This document shows positions 1 through 8,862 of a stretch of DNA of 42,661 nt, one piece after another. Every line of letters starts with the position of its first letter. Positions within the stretch are counted from its first letter, which is position 1. The notes under the pieces were generated by a model. The model was not told where the DNA came from, ran no database searches, and saw only the letters and a program-made list of their open reading frames with translations. The position numbers and the translations under genes are program-made. Source of the DNA: Actinomadura sp. KC345 (GTDB lineage: Bacteria > Actinomycetota > Actinomycetes > Streptosporangiales > Streptosporangiaceae); contig NZ_SMKH01000028.1 of NCBI RefSeq assembly GCF_004348515.1, positions 1 to 42,661 of the forward strand, in the 5' to 3' direction.

Positions 1-555
1 CCGGCCAACCCGTCGCCCGGCAACGGCGGACCGCCGTCGCGCATCGACAGCGAGCGCACCGACCCGCAGCCGATCGCGTTCCGCGAGGTGTTCCCCACCG
101 AGGCCATCACGCTCGGCGGACGCACCTTCACCCGCGACCGCTGGTCGCTCAACCGGGACCCGTCGTACGCGGCCAGGGGCTCGATGCTCCAGACCCTGCG
201 GCAGGAGAGGTGCCGCAAGATCGTCCGTGCCACCTTCATCCACCGGGCCAGCTCGCTGGCCGTCACGTCCGGGCTCGCGGTCATGCCGACGAAGGAGGCC
301 GCGCTCACGGTGAGCCAGGCCGGTGACCCCGGCAATTACGAGTGGTTCCGCGGCATGGGCGGCAAGCACACCCCGAACCTCGACCGGGCCGGCGGGTACG
401 CCGCGACCACGGTCCGCGGCCGGTACGTCGCCTACGCGTACGTGCAGTGGGCGAACGGCAAGGAGGCCCTGCCCGGCGACCCCGTGATCAAGCAGGCGGC
501 CCGCCAGTTCCTGGACTACGACCTGCGCGCGGTCAAGGCCCGCGCCAAGAACTGA
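1..555 (+). CDS. Hypothetical protein, 3' part of a gene cut by the window edge
   Basis: The reading frame is open from the first base of the window, so the true start lies outside; the stop TGA is at 553-555. The visible 184 residues begin with a Pro/Gly/Ser-rich linker (about residues 1-25) followed by a folded-looking segment rich in Tyr, Trp and Arg. I recognise no family. A linker before a compact C-terminal domain would suit an exported or membrane-anchored protein, but no signal peptide can be seen because the N-terminus is missing. The gene converges with truA, and the two share the hairpin at 568-626. The coding call rests on codon usage and the long uninterrupted frame ending just before a terminator. 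Confidence 0.7.
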   Translation, partial: PANPSPGNGGPPSRIDSERTDPQPIAFREVFPTEAITLGGRTFTRDRWSLNRDPSYAARGSMLQTLRQERCRKIVRATFIHRASSLAVTSGLAVMPTKEAALTVSQAGDPGNYEWFRGMGGKHTPNLDRAGGYAATTVRGRYVAYAYVQWANGKEALPGDPVIKQAARQFLDYDLRAVKARAKN

Positions 556-567
556 CCCGCCCCCCGC

Positions 568-626
568 GTTGAGTTGCGGCGTGTTGTTATGGCGCGTTCC
601 ATAACAACAACACGCCGCAAGTCAAC
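568..626. terminator. Bidirectional hairpin terminator between convergent genes
   Basis: A long inverted repeat has arms 568-592 and 599-626 around the 6-nt loop CGCGTT. The arms agree apart from one GTT triplet present only in the right arm and one mismatch near the base. It starts 13 nt after the stop of the left gene and covers the TGA stop of truA (622-624), so it could end transcripts coming from both sides. It is AT-richer than its surroundings at the loop end (runs of TTGTTAT and ATAACAA), which is unusual in this window. Confidence 0.8.
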
Positions 627-1527
627 GGAGTTCGTCGCTCTGGGAAGGCTCCTGCTGGGGCGGCTCGTCGGCCCGCTCCATCGCGGCGGCCGCGGCGGCG
701 GCGTTGAGGGTGCGGACGCGCCGGGTCTCCTGGGCGCGCCTGGCCAGGCTCTCGGAGCCCGGGTAGCGAATCTCCTCCAGCGACAGGCCGTGGGCGGCCG
801 CCACATTCACGCCTGAGTCGCGTACACGGGCGGCGAGCACCTGCGCGGGCCACTCGACCTCGCGCCGCCCGTCCCCGACCATCAGCAGCGCCCCGACGAG
901 CGCGCGGACCATCGAATGGCAGAACGCGTCCGCCTCCACGGTCGCGAGAGCGAGGTACGGGTCGCGGTCGTCGCGGGCCCAGTCGTAGCGCAGCAGCTCC
1001 CGGATCGTCGTCGCGCCCTCCCGCTTGCGGCAGTACGCGGCGAAGTCGGCCTCCCCCACCAGACGCCCGGCGGCGTCGTTCATCCGATCCAGGCTCAGCG
1101 GCCGCGGATGCCACAGCACGTCGTGGCGGCGCAGCGGCTCCACGCCGACGGGGTTGTCGCACACCCGGTACACGTAGCGGCGCGACAGCGCCGAGAAGCG
1201 GGCGTCGAAGCCCTCCGGCGCGACCGAGACGCGCCACACCCGCACATCCGGCGGCAGCAGCCCCGCGAGGCGGCGCGGCATCGTGCCGTTGATCGCCGAG
1301 TAGGCCGCGACCGGCACCACCAGATGGGCGACCTGTCCCCGGGCGTGGACGCCGGCGTCCGTGCGGCCGGCGACGGTGAGCATGGGCGGTGGATCCAGGC
1401 GCAGCATGCGCGCCAGCGCGTCCTCGATGACGCCCTGGACGGTCCGCTGGTTCGGCTGTCTCGCCCAGCCCGCGAAGCCCGACCCGTCGTAGGAGATATC
1501 GAGCCGGAGTCGTACCAGTGCGGTCAT
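622..1527 (-). CDS. truA: tRNA pseudouridine(38-40) synthase TruA
   Basis: TruA isomerises uridines 38, 39 and 40 in the tRNA anticodon arm to pseudouridine in the cytoplasm. The 301-residue product opens with the family N-terminus (residues 7-21, with [13 protein letters not shown]) and has the catalytic motif GRTDAGVHA at about 54-62, in which Asp57 is the nucleophile. I chose the ATG at 1527 because the family conservation starts there; an upstream ATG at 1656 in the same frame adds 43 unrelated residues. The C-terminus carries an Ala/Gln/Glu-rich tail of about 40 residues beyond the core. truA is the last gene of the alpha operon in many actinomycetes; here it lies 210 nt past rplQ, with a hairpin between them. 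Its stop codon lies inside the shared terminator. Confidence 0.96.
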   Translation of the reverse strand: MTALVRLRLDISYDGSGFAGWARQPNQRTVQGVIEDALARMLRLDPPPMLTVAGRTDAGVHARGQVAHLVVPVAAYSAINGTMPRRLAGLLPPDVRVWRVSVAPEGFDARFSALSRRYVYRVCDNPVGVEPLRRHDVLWHPRPLSLDRMNDAAGRLVGEADFAAYCRKREGATTIRELLRYDWARDDRDPYLALATVEADAFCHSMVRALVGALLMVGDGRREVEWPAQVLAARVRDSGVNVAAAHGLSLEEIRYPGSESLARRAQETRRVRTLNAAAAAAAMERADEPPQQEPSQSDELR

Positions 1528-1663
1528 GTCAGCCGGATTGTCCCTCTGCAACGTCCGTCCGTTCCCCCCGATGAGCCAGTTCATCGGGCACCTTTCTGAC
1601 ACGCTCCCCCGGCGATCGTCGCCCCCCTGCCATGACCATGAGATCAAGTCTGGCAAAGATCAA

Positions 1664-1693
1664 GGCCCGCCGTCCCGTTCGGAACGGCGGGCC
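1664..1693 (-). terminator. Hairpin downstream of rplQ
   Basis: A perfect 10-bp GC-rich stem (arms 1664-1673 and 1684-1693, 10-nt loop) lies 45 nt beyond the rplQ stop in the direction of transcription. There is no long U-tract, as is common in actinomycetes. It could end the rpoA-rplQ transcript or attenuate read-through into truA. Confidence 0.65.
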
Positions 1694-1737
1694 CTAACGA
1701 AGATCGAGCAAACGCTCGGCCAGGTCACGCGGGCGGA

Positions 1738-2241
1738 TTACTCCTTGTCGCCCTTGGACTCGGTGGCCTCGGCGCTGTCCTCGGCCTCAGCCTCGGGCTC
1801 GGCCTTGCTGAGGGTGACGTCGCCCTCGGCGGGCACGTCCTCCTCGCTGACCTTCGGCGCCGCCTTGGCGGTGGCGGCCGGCATCGGCTCCTGCACCAGT
1901 TCGATGACCGCCATGGGGGCGTTGTCGCCCTTGCGGGGGCCGATCTTGGTGATGCGGGTGTAGCCGCCGGGACGGCCCTCGAAGCTCGGCGCGATCTCGG
2001 TGAAGAGCTCGTGGACGACGCCCTTGTCGCGGATCGTCCTGGCCACCAGGCGGCGGTTGTGCAGGTCGCCCTTCTTCGCCTTGGTGATCAGCTTCTCCGC
2101 CAGCGGACGCACCCGGCGGGCCTTGGCCTCGGTGGTGGTGATCCGGCCGTGCTCGAACAGCGCCGTCGCCAGGTTCGCCAGGATCAGCTTCTGGTGCGCC
2201 GGGCTGCCGCCGAAGCGGGTGCCCTTGGTGGGCTTGGGCAT
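1738..2241 (-). CDS. rplQ: 50S ribosomal protein L17
   Basis: L17 is a large-subunit protein near the peptide exit tunnel. The product has 167 residues. The conserved core occupies about residues 1-120, starting [18 protein letters not shown], and is followed by an acidic Ala/Glu-rich tail of about 45 residues, an extension often seen in actinomycetes. The ATG at 2241 gives the family N-terminus exactly. It follows rpoA by 107 nt, the standard end of the alpha operon. Confidence 0.98.
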   Translation of the reverse strand: MPKPTKGTRFGGSPAHQKLILANLATALFEHGRITTTEAKARRVRPLAEKLITKAKKGDLHNRRLVARTIRDKGVVHELFTEIAPSFEGRPGGYTRITKIGPRKGDNAPMAVIELVQEPMPAATAKAAPKVSEEDVPAEGDVTLSKAEPEAEAEDSAEATESKGDKE

Positions 2242-2348
2242 GGTGCTTCCTTCCTGCGCCGGCCGTACCAGGTACCGGCGTCAGCTGGTTCCGGACGGCC
2301 GGGGAACGCGTCTGTGAACACGGGCCCCGGCCGCCGGAATCGGGATTG

Positions 2349-3362
2349 TCAGTACTGCTCGGTCTCGGCGTAGCCCTGGTCGTCGTCGACGTAGGCGTCC
2401 GCCGCCGCGCTCGGGTCGAACCCGGGCGGGGAGTCCTTGAGGGACAGGCCCATGTCGTTGAGCTTCTGCTTGACCTCTTCGATCGACTTGGCGCCGAAAT
2501 TCCTTATATCGAGGAGGTCCTGCTCGCTGCGCGCGACGAGCTCGCCCACGGAGTGGATGCCCTCGCGCTTGAGGCAGTTGTAGGAGCGGACGGTGAGGTT
2601 CAGCTCCTCGATCGGCAGGGCCAGGTCCGCGGCGAGCGCGGCGTCCGTCGGGGACGGGCCCATGTCGATGCCCTCGGCCTCGACGTTGAGCTCCCGGGCG
2701 AGGCCGAACAGCTCCACGAGGGTCTTGCCGGCGGAGGCGACCGCGTCGCGCGGCAGCATCGCCTGCTTGGTCTCCACGTCCAGGATGAGGCGGTCGAAGT
2801 CGGTGCGCTGCTCGACTCGGGTCGCCTCGACCTTGTAGGTGACCTTCAGCACGGGCGAGTAGATGGAGTCGATCGGGATCCGGCCGATCTCCTGGCCCGG
2901 CTGCTTGTTCTGCGCGGCGGAGACGTAGCCGCGGCCGCGCTCGACCGTCAGCTCCATCTCCAGCTTGGCCTTGTTGTTCAGCGTGGCGATGCGCAGGTCC
3001 GGGTTGTGGACCTCGACACCGGCCGGCGGCGCGATGTCGGCCGCGGTCACCTCGCCCGGGCCCTGCTTGCGCAGGTACATCACGACGGGCTCGTCGTGCT
3101 CGGACGAGACCACCAGCTCCTTGAGGTTCAGGATGATGTCGGTGACATCCTCCTTGACCCCGGGGACGGTGCTGAACTCGTGCAGCACGCCCTCGATCCG
3201 GATGCTGGTGACGGCCGCGCCGGGAATCGAGGAGAGCAGGGTGCGGCGGAGCGAGTTGCCGATCGTGTAGCCGAAGCCCGGCTCCAGCGGCTCGATGGTG
3301 AACCGCGACCGGTACTCGTCGACCTGCTCCTCGGTGAGAGTCGGACGCTGAGCGATGAGCAT
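2349..3362 (-). CDS. rpoA: DNA-directed RNA polymerase alpha subunit
   Basis: The alpha subunit dimerises to start RNA polymerase assembly, and its C-terminal domain contacts UP elements and activators. The 337-residue product has the N-terminal assembly domain (about 1-225, including [18 protein letters not shown]), a linker, and the C-terminal domain (about 250-315, with [17 protein letters not shown] and the helix-hairpin-helix around [11 protein letters not shown]). The tail is acidic and ends in Gln-Tyr. Length is normal. It sits between rpsD and rplQ as in most bacteria, so its level is tied to that of the ribosomal proteins. Confidence 0.99.
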   Translation of the reverse strand: MLIAQRPTLTEEQVDEYRSRFTIEPLEPGFGYTIGNSLRRTLLSSIPGAAVTSIRIEGVLHEFSTVPGVKEDVTDIILNLKELVVSSEHDEPVVMYLRKQGPGEVTAADIAPPAGVEVHNPDLRIATLNNKAKLEMELTVERGRGYVSAAQNKQPGQEIGRIPIDSIYSPVLKVTYKVEATRVEQRTDFDRLILDVETKQAMLPRDAVASAGKTLVELFGLARELNVEAEGIDMGPSPTDAALAADLALPIEELNLTVRSYNCLKREGIHSVGELVARSEQDLLDIRNFGAKSIEEVKQKLNDMGLSLKDSPPGFDPSAAADAYVDDDQGYAETEQY

Positions 3363-3465
3363 GGTGCTGCCTTCTTTCCGCGGTGCCCGCTATTTGACTA
3401 CCGCGTTCTCGAGTGTTCCCCGAACCGCCGGGATCCCACGCGGGGACCCCGGCGGACGTTGAGCC

Positions 3466-4092
3466 CTACTTGGAGTAGAGCTCGACGATCAGCTGCTCCT
3501 GGACGGGAGCGTCGATCTGCTGCCGGACCGGCATCGAGTGCACGAAGATCCGCATCTTCTCGCCGTCCACCCCGAGCCACGCCGGGACGGGACGGTCGCC
3601 GACCTCGGCCTTGGCGACCTGGAACGGCGTCGACTCCAGCGACTTGGGCTTGACGTCGACGATGTCGGCCTCGCTCACGAGGGCCGACGGGATGTTGACC
3701 TTCTTGCCGTTGACCCGGATGTGGCCGTGGCGGATGAGCTGGCGGGCCATGTCGCGGGACTTGGCGAAGCCCCCGCGGTAGACCACGTTGTCGAGCCGGC
3801 GCTCCAGCAGCGTGAGCAGGTTGTCACCCGTCTTGCCCTGCTGGCGGTTCGCCTCGACGTAGTAGTTGTGGAACTGCCGCTCCAGCACGCCGTAGATGCG
3901 CCGCGCCTTCTGCTTCTCACGAAGCTGCAGCAGGTACTCGGTCTCCTTCGGCCGGCCGCGACCGTGCTCACCCGGAGGGTAGGGACGGATCTCGATCGGG
4001 CACTTGGGGCCCTCGCACTTGCTGCCCTTGAGGAACAGCTTCATCTTCTCGCGGCGGCAGAGCTTGCAGTCCGCACCGGTGTAACGAGCCAT
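3466..4092 (-). CDS. rpsD: 30S ribosomal protein S4 (zinc-binding form)
   Basis: S4 binds 16S rRNA early in 30S assembly and is the usual translational repressor of the alpha operon. The 208-residue product carries four cysteines near the N-terminus (Cys9, Cys12, Cys26, Cys31), so this is the C+ zinc-binding form. The S4 RNA-binding domain is at about 98-160 (ERRLDNVVYRGGFAKSR). Some actinomycetes keep a Cys-lacking, zinc-independent S4 paralogue elsewhere; none is seen in this window. Confidence 0.99.
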   Translation of the reverse strand: MARYTGADCKLCRREKMKLFLKGSKCEGPKCPIEIRPYPPGEHGRGRPKETEYLLQLREKQKARRIYGVLERQFHNYYVEANRQQGKTGDNLLTLLERRLDNVVYRGGFAKSRDMARQLIRHGHIRVNGKKVNIPSALVSEADIVDVKPKSLESTPFQVAKAEVGDRPVPAWLGVDGEKMRIFVHSMPVRQQIDAPVQEQLIVELYSK

Positions 4093-4112
4093 TGTTCTAG
4101 ATCTCCCCTGCC

Positions 4113-4514
4113 TCAGACCCGCCGGCGCTTGGGCGGGCGGCAGCCGTTGTGCGGAACGGGCGTGACGTCCTGGATCGAGCCCACCTCGAGGCCGGTCGCC
4201 TGAAGCGAGCGGATGGCGGTCTCGCGGCCCGAGCCCGGGCCCTTCACGAAGACGTCGACCTTGCGCATGCCGTGCTCCATCGCGCGCCGGGCGGCGGCCT
4301 CGGCGGCCTGCTGCGCGGCGAACGGGGTGGACTTGCGCGAGCCCTTGAAGCCGACGTGGCCCGAGGAGGCCCAGGAGATCACGTTGCCGTTGGGGTCGGT
4401 GATCGAAACGATCGTGTTGTTGAACGTGCTCTTGATGTGGGCGTGCCCGTGAGCGACGTTCTTCTTCTCTTTGCGGCGCACCTTCTTGGCGCCGACACGG
4501 CTCTTAGGAGGCAT
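4113..4514 (-). CDS. rpsK: 30S ribosomal protein S11
   Basis: S11 forms part of the 30S platform next to the E site. The 133-residue product has a basic N-terminal extension ([15 protein letters not shown]), the core motif [15 protein letters not shown], and the C-terminal [17 protein letters not shown] tail that is nearly invariant in bacteria. It starts at ATG 4514, 61 nt after rpsM, and is followed 20 nt later by rpsD, so the genes are cotranscribed. Confidence 0.99.
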   Translation of the reverse strand: MPPKSRVGAKKVRRKEKKNVAHGHAHIKSTFNNTIVSITDPNGNVISWASSGHVGFKGSRKSTPFAAQQAAEAAARRAMEHGMRKVDVFVKGPGSGRETAIRSLQATGLEVGSIQDVTPVPHNGCRPPKRRRV

Positions 4515-4575
4515 CTGCTCTCTCTACTCTTGAGGTCATCGATCCGGTGACGGCCCCGCTCGGGGACCGCGCGGA

Positions 4576-4956
4576 CTACTTCTTGCCGACCTTCTTCTTG
4601 CCGGCCACGGTCTTCTTCTTGCCCTTGCGGGTCCGCGCGTTGGTCTGCGTGCGCTGACCGTGCACGGGGAGCCCGCGGCGGTGCCGGATGCCCTGGTAGC
4701 ACCCGATCTCGATCTTGCGGCGAATGTCCGCCTGGACCTCGCGGCGAAGATCACCCTCGATCTTGTAGTTCGTCTCGATCCAGTCGCGAAGCTTGATGAT
4801 CTCTTCGTCGCCGATCTGGTGGACGCGCATGTCGCCGCTGATCCCGGTGCCCTCAAGGGTCTCCAGCGCCCGCGTGCGGCCGATGCCGAAGATGTAGGTG
4901 AGAGCGACCTCCAGGCGCTTGTCGCGCGGGAGGTCAACGCCGATGAGGCGTGCCAT
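4576..4956 (-). CDS. rpsM: 30S ribosomal protein S13
   Basis: S13 sits in the 30S head and makes the B1 bridges to the large subunit. The 126-residue product begins [19 protein letters not shown], holds the helix-two-turn-helix region ([11 protein letters not shown]), and has the signature [20 protein letters not shown] at about 95-114, followed by a Lys-rich tail. It is separated from rpmJ by a 186-nt spacer that holds a perfect hairpin (5071-5099). Confidence 0.99.
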   Translation of the reverse strand: MARLIGVDLPRDKRLEVALTYIFGIGRTRALETLEGTGISGDMRVHQIGDEEIIKLRDWIETNYKIEGDLRREVQADIRRKIEIGCYQGIRHRRGLPVHGQRTQTNARTRKGKKKTVAGKKKVGKK

Positions 4957-5070
4957 CGTGGGCAGTTCCCTTCATTTCGCGGAGGTATGGACGCATCGCC
5001 TCCGCACACACCCTGCCCGGGTGGCGGCCTCGGCCTCCGGCGGTCCGAGGGTGGTCCTCCACACGACGGT

Positions 5071-5099
5071 GCCGTACGTCCTTACCAAGGACGTACGGC
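5071..5099 (-). promoter_or_regulatory. Perfect 13-bp hairpin in the rpmJ-rpsM spacer
   Basis: The arms 5071-5083 (GCCGTACGTCCTT) and 5087-5099 are exactly complementary around a 3-nt loop. The element lies 44 nt after the rpmJ stop and 115 nt before the rpsM start. There is no U-tract in either direction. It could be a processing site, an attenuator that adjusts infA-rpmJ against rpsM and later genes, or a protein-binding site; the choice among these is inference. Confidence 0.6.
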
Positions 5100-5142
5100 C
5101 GCGTTGAAGGCTGCGATGCGCTTGCTGTTGTGCGGGCTGGCG

Positions 5143-5256
5143 TCAGCCCTGGCGCTGCTTGTGGCGCGGGTCGGAGCAGATCACCATGACCCGGCCGTGC
5201 CGGCGGATGACGCGGCACTTGCTGCAGATCTTCTTGACGCTCGGCTTGACCTTCAC
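5143..5256 (-). CDS. rpmJ: 50S ribosomal protein L36 (zinc-binding form)
   Basis: This gene encodes only 37 residues. L36 is the smallest large-subunit protein. The product reads [20 protein letters not shown] at its start, with the GTG start at 5256 and the stop TGA at 5143-5145. The zinc ligands Cys11, Cys14, Cys27 and His32 are all present, so this is the C+ form. A clear ribosome binding site, AGGAGA, lies 5 nt before the GTG. The gene lies between infA and rpsM, the standard actinobacterial position. Confidence 0.98.
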   Translation of the reverse strand: MKVKPSVKKICSKCRVIRRHGRVMVICSDPRHKQRQG

Positions 5257-5327
5257 TGGGTCTCCTAGGGATCAGGGTCACCCCCGCGCCGCCACGCACG
5301 GGGAAGGCAACCCCAGTGGGATGGGAT

Positions 5328-5549
5328 TTACTTGTAGCGGTAGACGATCCGACCGCGCGTGAGGTCGTAGGGGCTCAACTCCACAACGACGCGGTCGTCC
5401 GGCAGGATCCGGATGTAGTGCATCCGCATCTTGCCGCTGATGTGGGCGAGCACCTTGTGCCCGTTGTCGAGCTCCACCTTGAACATGGCGTTCGGGAGGG
5501 ACTCGATGACGGTGCCCTCGATCTCGATGGCCCCTTCTTTCTTGGGCAT
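5328..5549 (-). CDS. infA: Translation initiation factor IF-1
   Basis: IF-1 binds the A site of the 30S subunit during initiation. The 73-residue product is a single S1-like OB fold, with the family start [20 protein letters not shown] and end RGRIVYRYK. It is first in the infA-rpmJ-rpsM-rpsK-rpsD-rpoA-rplQ transcript. The 264-nt region upstream is shared with the divergent HTH gene at 5814; I could not fix the infA promoter there with confidence. Confidence 0.99.
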   Translation of the reverse strand: MPKKEGAIEIEGTVIESLPNAMFKVELDNGHKVLAHISGKMRMHYIRILPDDRVVVELSPYDLTRGRIVYRYK

Positions 5550-5813
5550 GTCCTCCGCGCTTCACTGGTCGGGTCATTGGACTCGGCCCGGCTCCCCCGA
5601 GGAGAATCGGCCGCAACCCACCGCCACGACACACGAAGCGTCCGGAACAGGGAATCACGCGGCCGACGACGGACCGACAAAGGAGTCTACGTCAACCGGT
5701 CGCCCAATGCGAAATCAACGCATGATACGGGTGGGGAGACGACTCCCGACCCAAGCATACATCGCCGGGGACGTTGTACCTTTCGGGGAGAGATACGTTC
5801 GAGGAGGATCAGC

Positions 5814-6425
5814 ATGCCGAGCTATGACTTCGCGCTGATCCTCAGCCGTCCCCTGTACGAAGACGAACTGGACCCGCTGTTCGACCGCACGCACGGCGCG
5901 GTCACGGTGTCGATCATCAGCAGGCCCGAGCACGACGACCGTCCTCCAGCCCCCACCCGCCGCCATCCAAACGACGAGCCCCGCTCGGAAGCCCGTCTGG
6001 GCAACGCGTCCTGCTCCTGGTCCGGCGGCACACTCGCCGCGGCGATCATGGAGGTGATGGAGCATGTCGAGTCCAGCGCGCCCGGCCTGCACATCCTCCG
6101 GGTCGAGGCCGACCCGCTGCTGACGATCCGCGACATCGCCGAGCGGGTGGGACGATCCCTGGACTCGGTCCGGCACGCGATCACCGGCTCCCGCGGCGTC
6201 ACCGGCTTCCCGTCCTCGGAGATGTCGACCGCCGGCCACCGGCTGTGGCGCTGGTCCAAGGTCGCCGCCTGGTACGGCATCGACGACCCCCAGCTCATCG
6301 AGGCCGGGCCGACCGTCCAGGCGATCAACGGCTGGCTCGCCCTCCGCGACGTGGTCCCCGACGTGGCTCCCGCGCCCGAGGAGGTCACCTCGGCGTTGTC
6401 CCTGGTCATCCCGCACGTCGCCTGA
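5814..6425 (+). CDS. Helix-turn-helix DNA-binding protein, actinobacterial family of unknown role
   Basis: The product has 203 residues. The N-terminal third (about 1-35, MPSYDFALILSRPLYEDELD then HGAVTVS) resembles small actinobacterial proteins that pair such an N-terminus with a C-terminal HTH. The HTH-like part is at about 103-155: LTIRDIAERVGRSLDSVRHA, then a GFP turn and a Trp-rich RLWRWSKVAAWYG. A strong ribosome binding site (AGGAGG, 6 nt before the ATG) supports this start. The stretch of about residues 36-68 is Pro/Arg-rich and looks disordered. It is transcribed away from infA and towards the phosphoesterase. The binding target is unknown; the DNA-binding call rests on motif resemblance. 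Confidence 0.85.
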   Translation: MPSYDFALILSRPLYEDELDPLFDRTHGAVTVSIISRPEHDDRPPAPTRRHPNDEPRSEARLGNASCSWSGGTLAAAIMEVMEHVESSAPGLHILRVEADPLLTIRDIAERVGRSLDSVRHAITGSRGVTGFPSSEMSTAGHRLWRWSKVAAWYGIDDPQLIEAGPTVQAINGWLALRDVVPDVAPAPEEVTSALSLVIPHVA

Positions 6426-6549
6426 CGGCCGCGGCCCGCGGTCGGACGGTGCGGCCGGCGGGCACGAAGATCGTCTCGGCGGCCGGGGGCGCCGACCGGG
6501 CGCCTCGCCCGCGGGTCCATGATGGTGATTGGGCAAGGGGAGGGGATCG

Positions 6550-7365
6550 ATGGCGATCATCGCGCAGCTGAGCGACATCCACCTCGCGGCCGGCCGCGAC
6601 GGGCGGGTCGACGACGGTTCCGGGCCGGTCCGCGCCCTGCGGGCCGCCGTGTCGAGCCTGCTCTCCCTGCCCGCGCGCCCGGACGCCGTCGTCCTCACCG
6701 GAGACCTCGCCGACGGCGGGCTGTCCGCGGAGTACGCGCGGCTGCACGCGCTGCTGTCGCCGCTGCCGATGCCCGTCTACCCGATGCCCGGCAACCACGA
6801 CGACCGCGACGAGATGCGGAAGGCCTTCAAGGACCACCCCGCCGTGGCGGGGATCGGGGGCGCGCCGCAGTCCCCCGTCCAGTACGCGGTCGACGTGGCG
6901 GGCGTCCGGCTCGTCTGCTGCGACACCACCGTGGACGGTCATCCGCACGGGCACATGAGCGAGGACCGGCTCGCCTGGCTCGACCGGACGCTCCGCGACG
7001 CCCCCGACACCCCGACCGTCGTCGCGACCCATCACCCGACTTTCCCGATCGGCATCCGGTTCATCGACGACATGCGGTTCGTCGACCCCGCCGGATTCGC
7101 CTCCGTGATCTCCAGGCACCGCCAGGTGGTCCGGGTGATCTCCGGCCACGTCCACCGCGGCTCGGTCGGCTCGCTCGCGGGGACCGTGTGCACCACCTGC
7201 CCCAGCACCTACCGTCAGCTGTTCCTCGACCTGACCCAGCCGGGCCGCGCCGCGGTCACCGGGGAACCCGCGGGGTTCGCCATCCACCTCGTCGGGCGGG
7301 ACGGCACGGCCACGACGCACTTCGTCCCGACCGGCAACTACCGGCCGCTGATGGACGTGGAGTAA
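6550..7365 (+). CDS. Metallophosphoesterase, class III cyclic-nucleotide phosphodiesterase-like (CpdA-like)
   Basis: The 271-residue product has the complete calcineurin-like metal-binding set: Asp9 and His11 (SDIHL), Asp52 (GDLADGG), Asn82 and His83 (GNHDDRD), His161 (ATHHP), and His200/His202 (SGHVHRG). These are the ligands of the two-metal site in CpdA/Rv0805-type enzymes that hydrolyse 2',3'- or 3',5'-cyclic nucleotides; substrate cannot be told from sequence. There is no signal peptide, so it is likely cytoplasmic. I chose ATG 6550 because AGGGGAGGGG lies just upstream and the conserved beta strand starts at residue 2. It lies 124 nt after the HTH gene on the same strand and converges with the DUF1707 gene, 14 nt apart. 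Confidence 0.93.
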   Translation: MAIIAQLSDIHLAAGRDGRVDDGSGPVRALRAAVSSLLSLPARPDAVVLTGDLADGGLSAEYARLHALLSPLPMPVYPMPGNHDDRDEMRKAFKDHPAVAGIGGAPQSPVQYAVDVAGVRLVCCDTTVDGHPHGHMSEDRLAWLDRTLRDAPDTPTVVATHHPTFPIGIRFIDDMRFVDPAGFASVISRHRQVVRVISGHVHRGSVGSLAGTVCTTCPSTYRQLFLDLTQPGRAAVTGEPAGFAIHLVGRDGTATTHFVPTGNYRPLMDVE

Positions 7366-7379
7366 GCGCCGGAGGCGGG

Positions 7380-7829
7380 TCAGCAGCCGCTTCTGCGGCC
7401 GCCGAAGAGGGTGCCGATCAGCAGCATCGCGCCCCACGGGCCCGCGACCCAGATCCACCACGGGTACACCCAGCCCGTCGAGAGCGCGATGATCAGCCAG
7501 ATCGTGAAGTTGATCCCGCTGACCGACGCCCACGCGGCCCACATCGTGCGGTTGCCGGTGACGTCCAGGCCGCTCCGCGTCGCGGCCCTGACCGGCGACT
7601 CGGTGCTCTTCGGCTGCGTCGCCGGGACGGGAAGCTGGTAGAGGTCCTCCTCCGGCAGGTCCGCGGTGACCTCCTCGAGCTGCCCGAGCGTCTTGGCCTC
7701 GTAGACCGCTTCCAGCCGCTCGTGCAGTTCGTCCATCGTGATCCGGCCCTCGCCGCAGTGGTCCCGCAGGCTCGCCGCCACCCGGTCACGGTCGGCGTCC
7801 GACGCCCGCATGTCAGGGTTCGGCGCCAT
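7380..7829 (-). CDS. DUF1707 domain protein with two transmembrane segments
   Basis: The 149-residue product has an N-terminal DUF1707 domain (about 6-60; MRASDADRDRVAASLRDHCG, then GRITMDELHERLEAVYEAKT). A Pro/Thr/Ser linker follows, then two hydrophobic segments at about 98-117 and 121-142, as in the 2TM proteins often fused to DUF1707. The C-terminus is a basic Gly-Arg-Arg stretch ending in Cys. The ATG at 7829 is preceded by a good GGAGG. The function of DUF1707 is unknown; the DELHERL segment suggests a small helical protein-protein module. It follows map by 109 nt on the same strand and may be cotranscribed with it. Confidence 0.9.
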   Translation of the reverse strand: MAPNPDMRASDADRDRVAASLRDHCGEGRITMDELHERLEAVYEAKTLGQLEEVTADLPEEDLYQLPVPATQPKSTESPVRAATRSGLDVTGNRTMWAAWASVSGINFTIWLIIALSTGWVYPWWIWVAGPWGAMLLIGTLFGGRRSGC

Positions 7830-7938
7830 CGTTCCTCCAGTCAGCGAGAAGCATCACTTCCCATTATGGGCGGAGGAAAGCCCCAAGCGCCCCCCTCGGC
7901 GGGTGTCCCGTCCGTCTGCGAGGACCCCCGGCGGACGC

Positions 7939-8748
7939 CTACTCTCCGAGCTTCCCGAACCACTCCCGGCCCTCGTCCAGGGCCGTCAGGACGCGGGGGC
8001 CGTCGGGCGTGACCGCGAACGTGTGCTCGAAGTGCGCCGAGGAACGCCCGTCCAGGGTGACGACCGTCCAGCCGTCCGCCAGTTCCACGGTCTGCTTCGT
8101 GCCGAGGTTCACCATGGGCTCGACCGCGAAGCACATCCCCGGCTCCAGGACGGGTCCGTGCCCCGGCTCGCCGTGGTTGGGGATGAGCGGGTCCATGTGC
8201 ATCTCGGTCCCGATGCCGTGCCCGCCGTAGCCCTCGACGATGCCGTAGGCGCCCTGAAAGCGAATGTAAGCCTCGATCGCGTGCGACATGTCCGTGAGCC
8301 TGGCTCCGGCCGTTCCAGCCGCGAGACCGTGCCACAGGGACGTCTCGGTGACCTCCAGGAGCCGCCGCAGCTCCGCGGTGATCTCCCCGACCGGGACGGT
8401 GATCGCCGCGTCGCCGTGCCAGCCCTCCACGATCGCGCCGCAGTCGATGGAGATGACGTCGCCGTCGCGCAGCACCTTCCCGCCGTCCGGGATGCCGTGC
8501 ACGATCTCCTCGTTGACCGACGCGCAGATCGTCCCCGTGAAGCCGTAGTAGCCCTTGAAGGACGGGACGCCGCCGTGGTCGCGGATGTGCCGCTCGGCGA
8601 TCGTGTCGAGGTCCAGGGTCGTGATCCCCGGCTTGACCGCCTCCCGCAGCACCTCCAGCGTCCGGCCGACCAGGAGCCCGGCCGCGCGCATCAGCTCGAT
8701 CTGCTCCGCGGTCTTCATCTGGATCGCGGGCCTGCGCCGTCTAAACAT
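7939..8748 (-). CDS. map: Type I methionine aminopeptidase
   Basis: MetAP removes the initiator methionine from nascent proteins. The 269-residue product has the pita-bread fold motifs with all five metal ligands: Asp102, Asp113, His177 (GGHGIG), Glu210 (AVEPM) and Glu241, plus the catalytic His84 (VHGIPD). I chose ATG 8748, preceded by GGAGAAG; a longer frame upstream adds 32 residues with no family likeness. The basic N-terminus (MFRRRRP) is a modest extension. Position after secY-adk is the normal actinobacterial order. Confidence 0.96.
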   Translation of the reverse strand: MFRRRRPAIQMKTAEQIELMRAAGLLVGRTLEVLREAVKPGITTLDLDTIAERHIRDHGGVPSFKGYYGFTGTICASVNEEIVHGIPDGGKVLRDGDVISIDCGAIVEGWHGDAAITVPVGEITAELRRLLEVTETSLWHGLAAGTAGARLTDMSHAIEAYIRFQGAYGIVEGYGGHGIGTEMHMDPLIPNHGEPGHGPVLEPGMCFAVEPMVNLGTKQTVELADGWTVVTLDGRSSAHFEHTFAVTPDGPRVLTALDEGREWFGKLGE

Positions 8749-8862
8749 GTCTTCTCCGTGAACGGGACCGCCGGGACCGCTCAACGCGGCCCCGGCGGGC
8801 GGGTGCGGGGACGCCCTCCACGGCGTCCCCGCTTCCAACGTCACTCCCCAGCGGCCCCTGGG

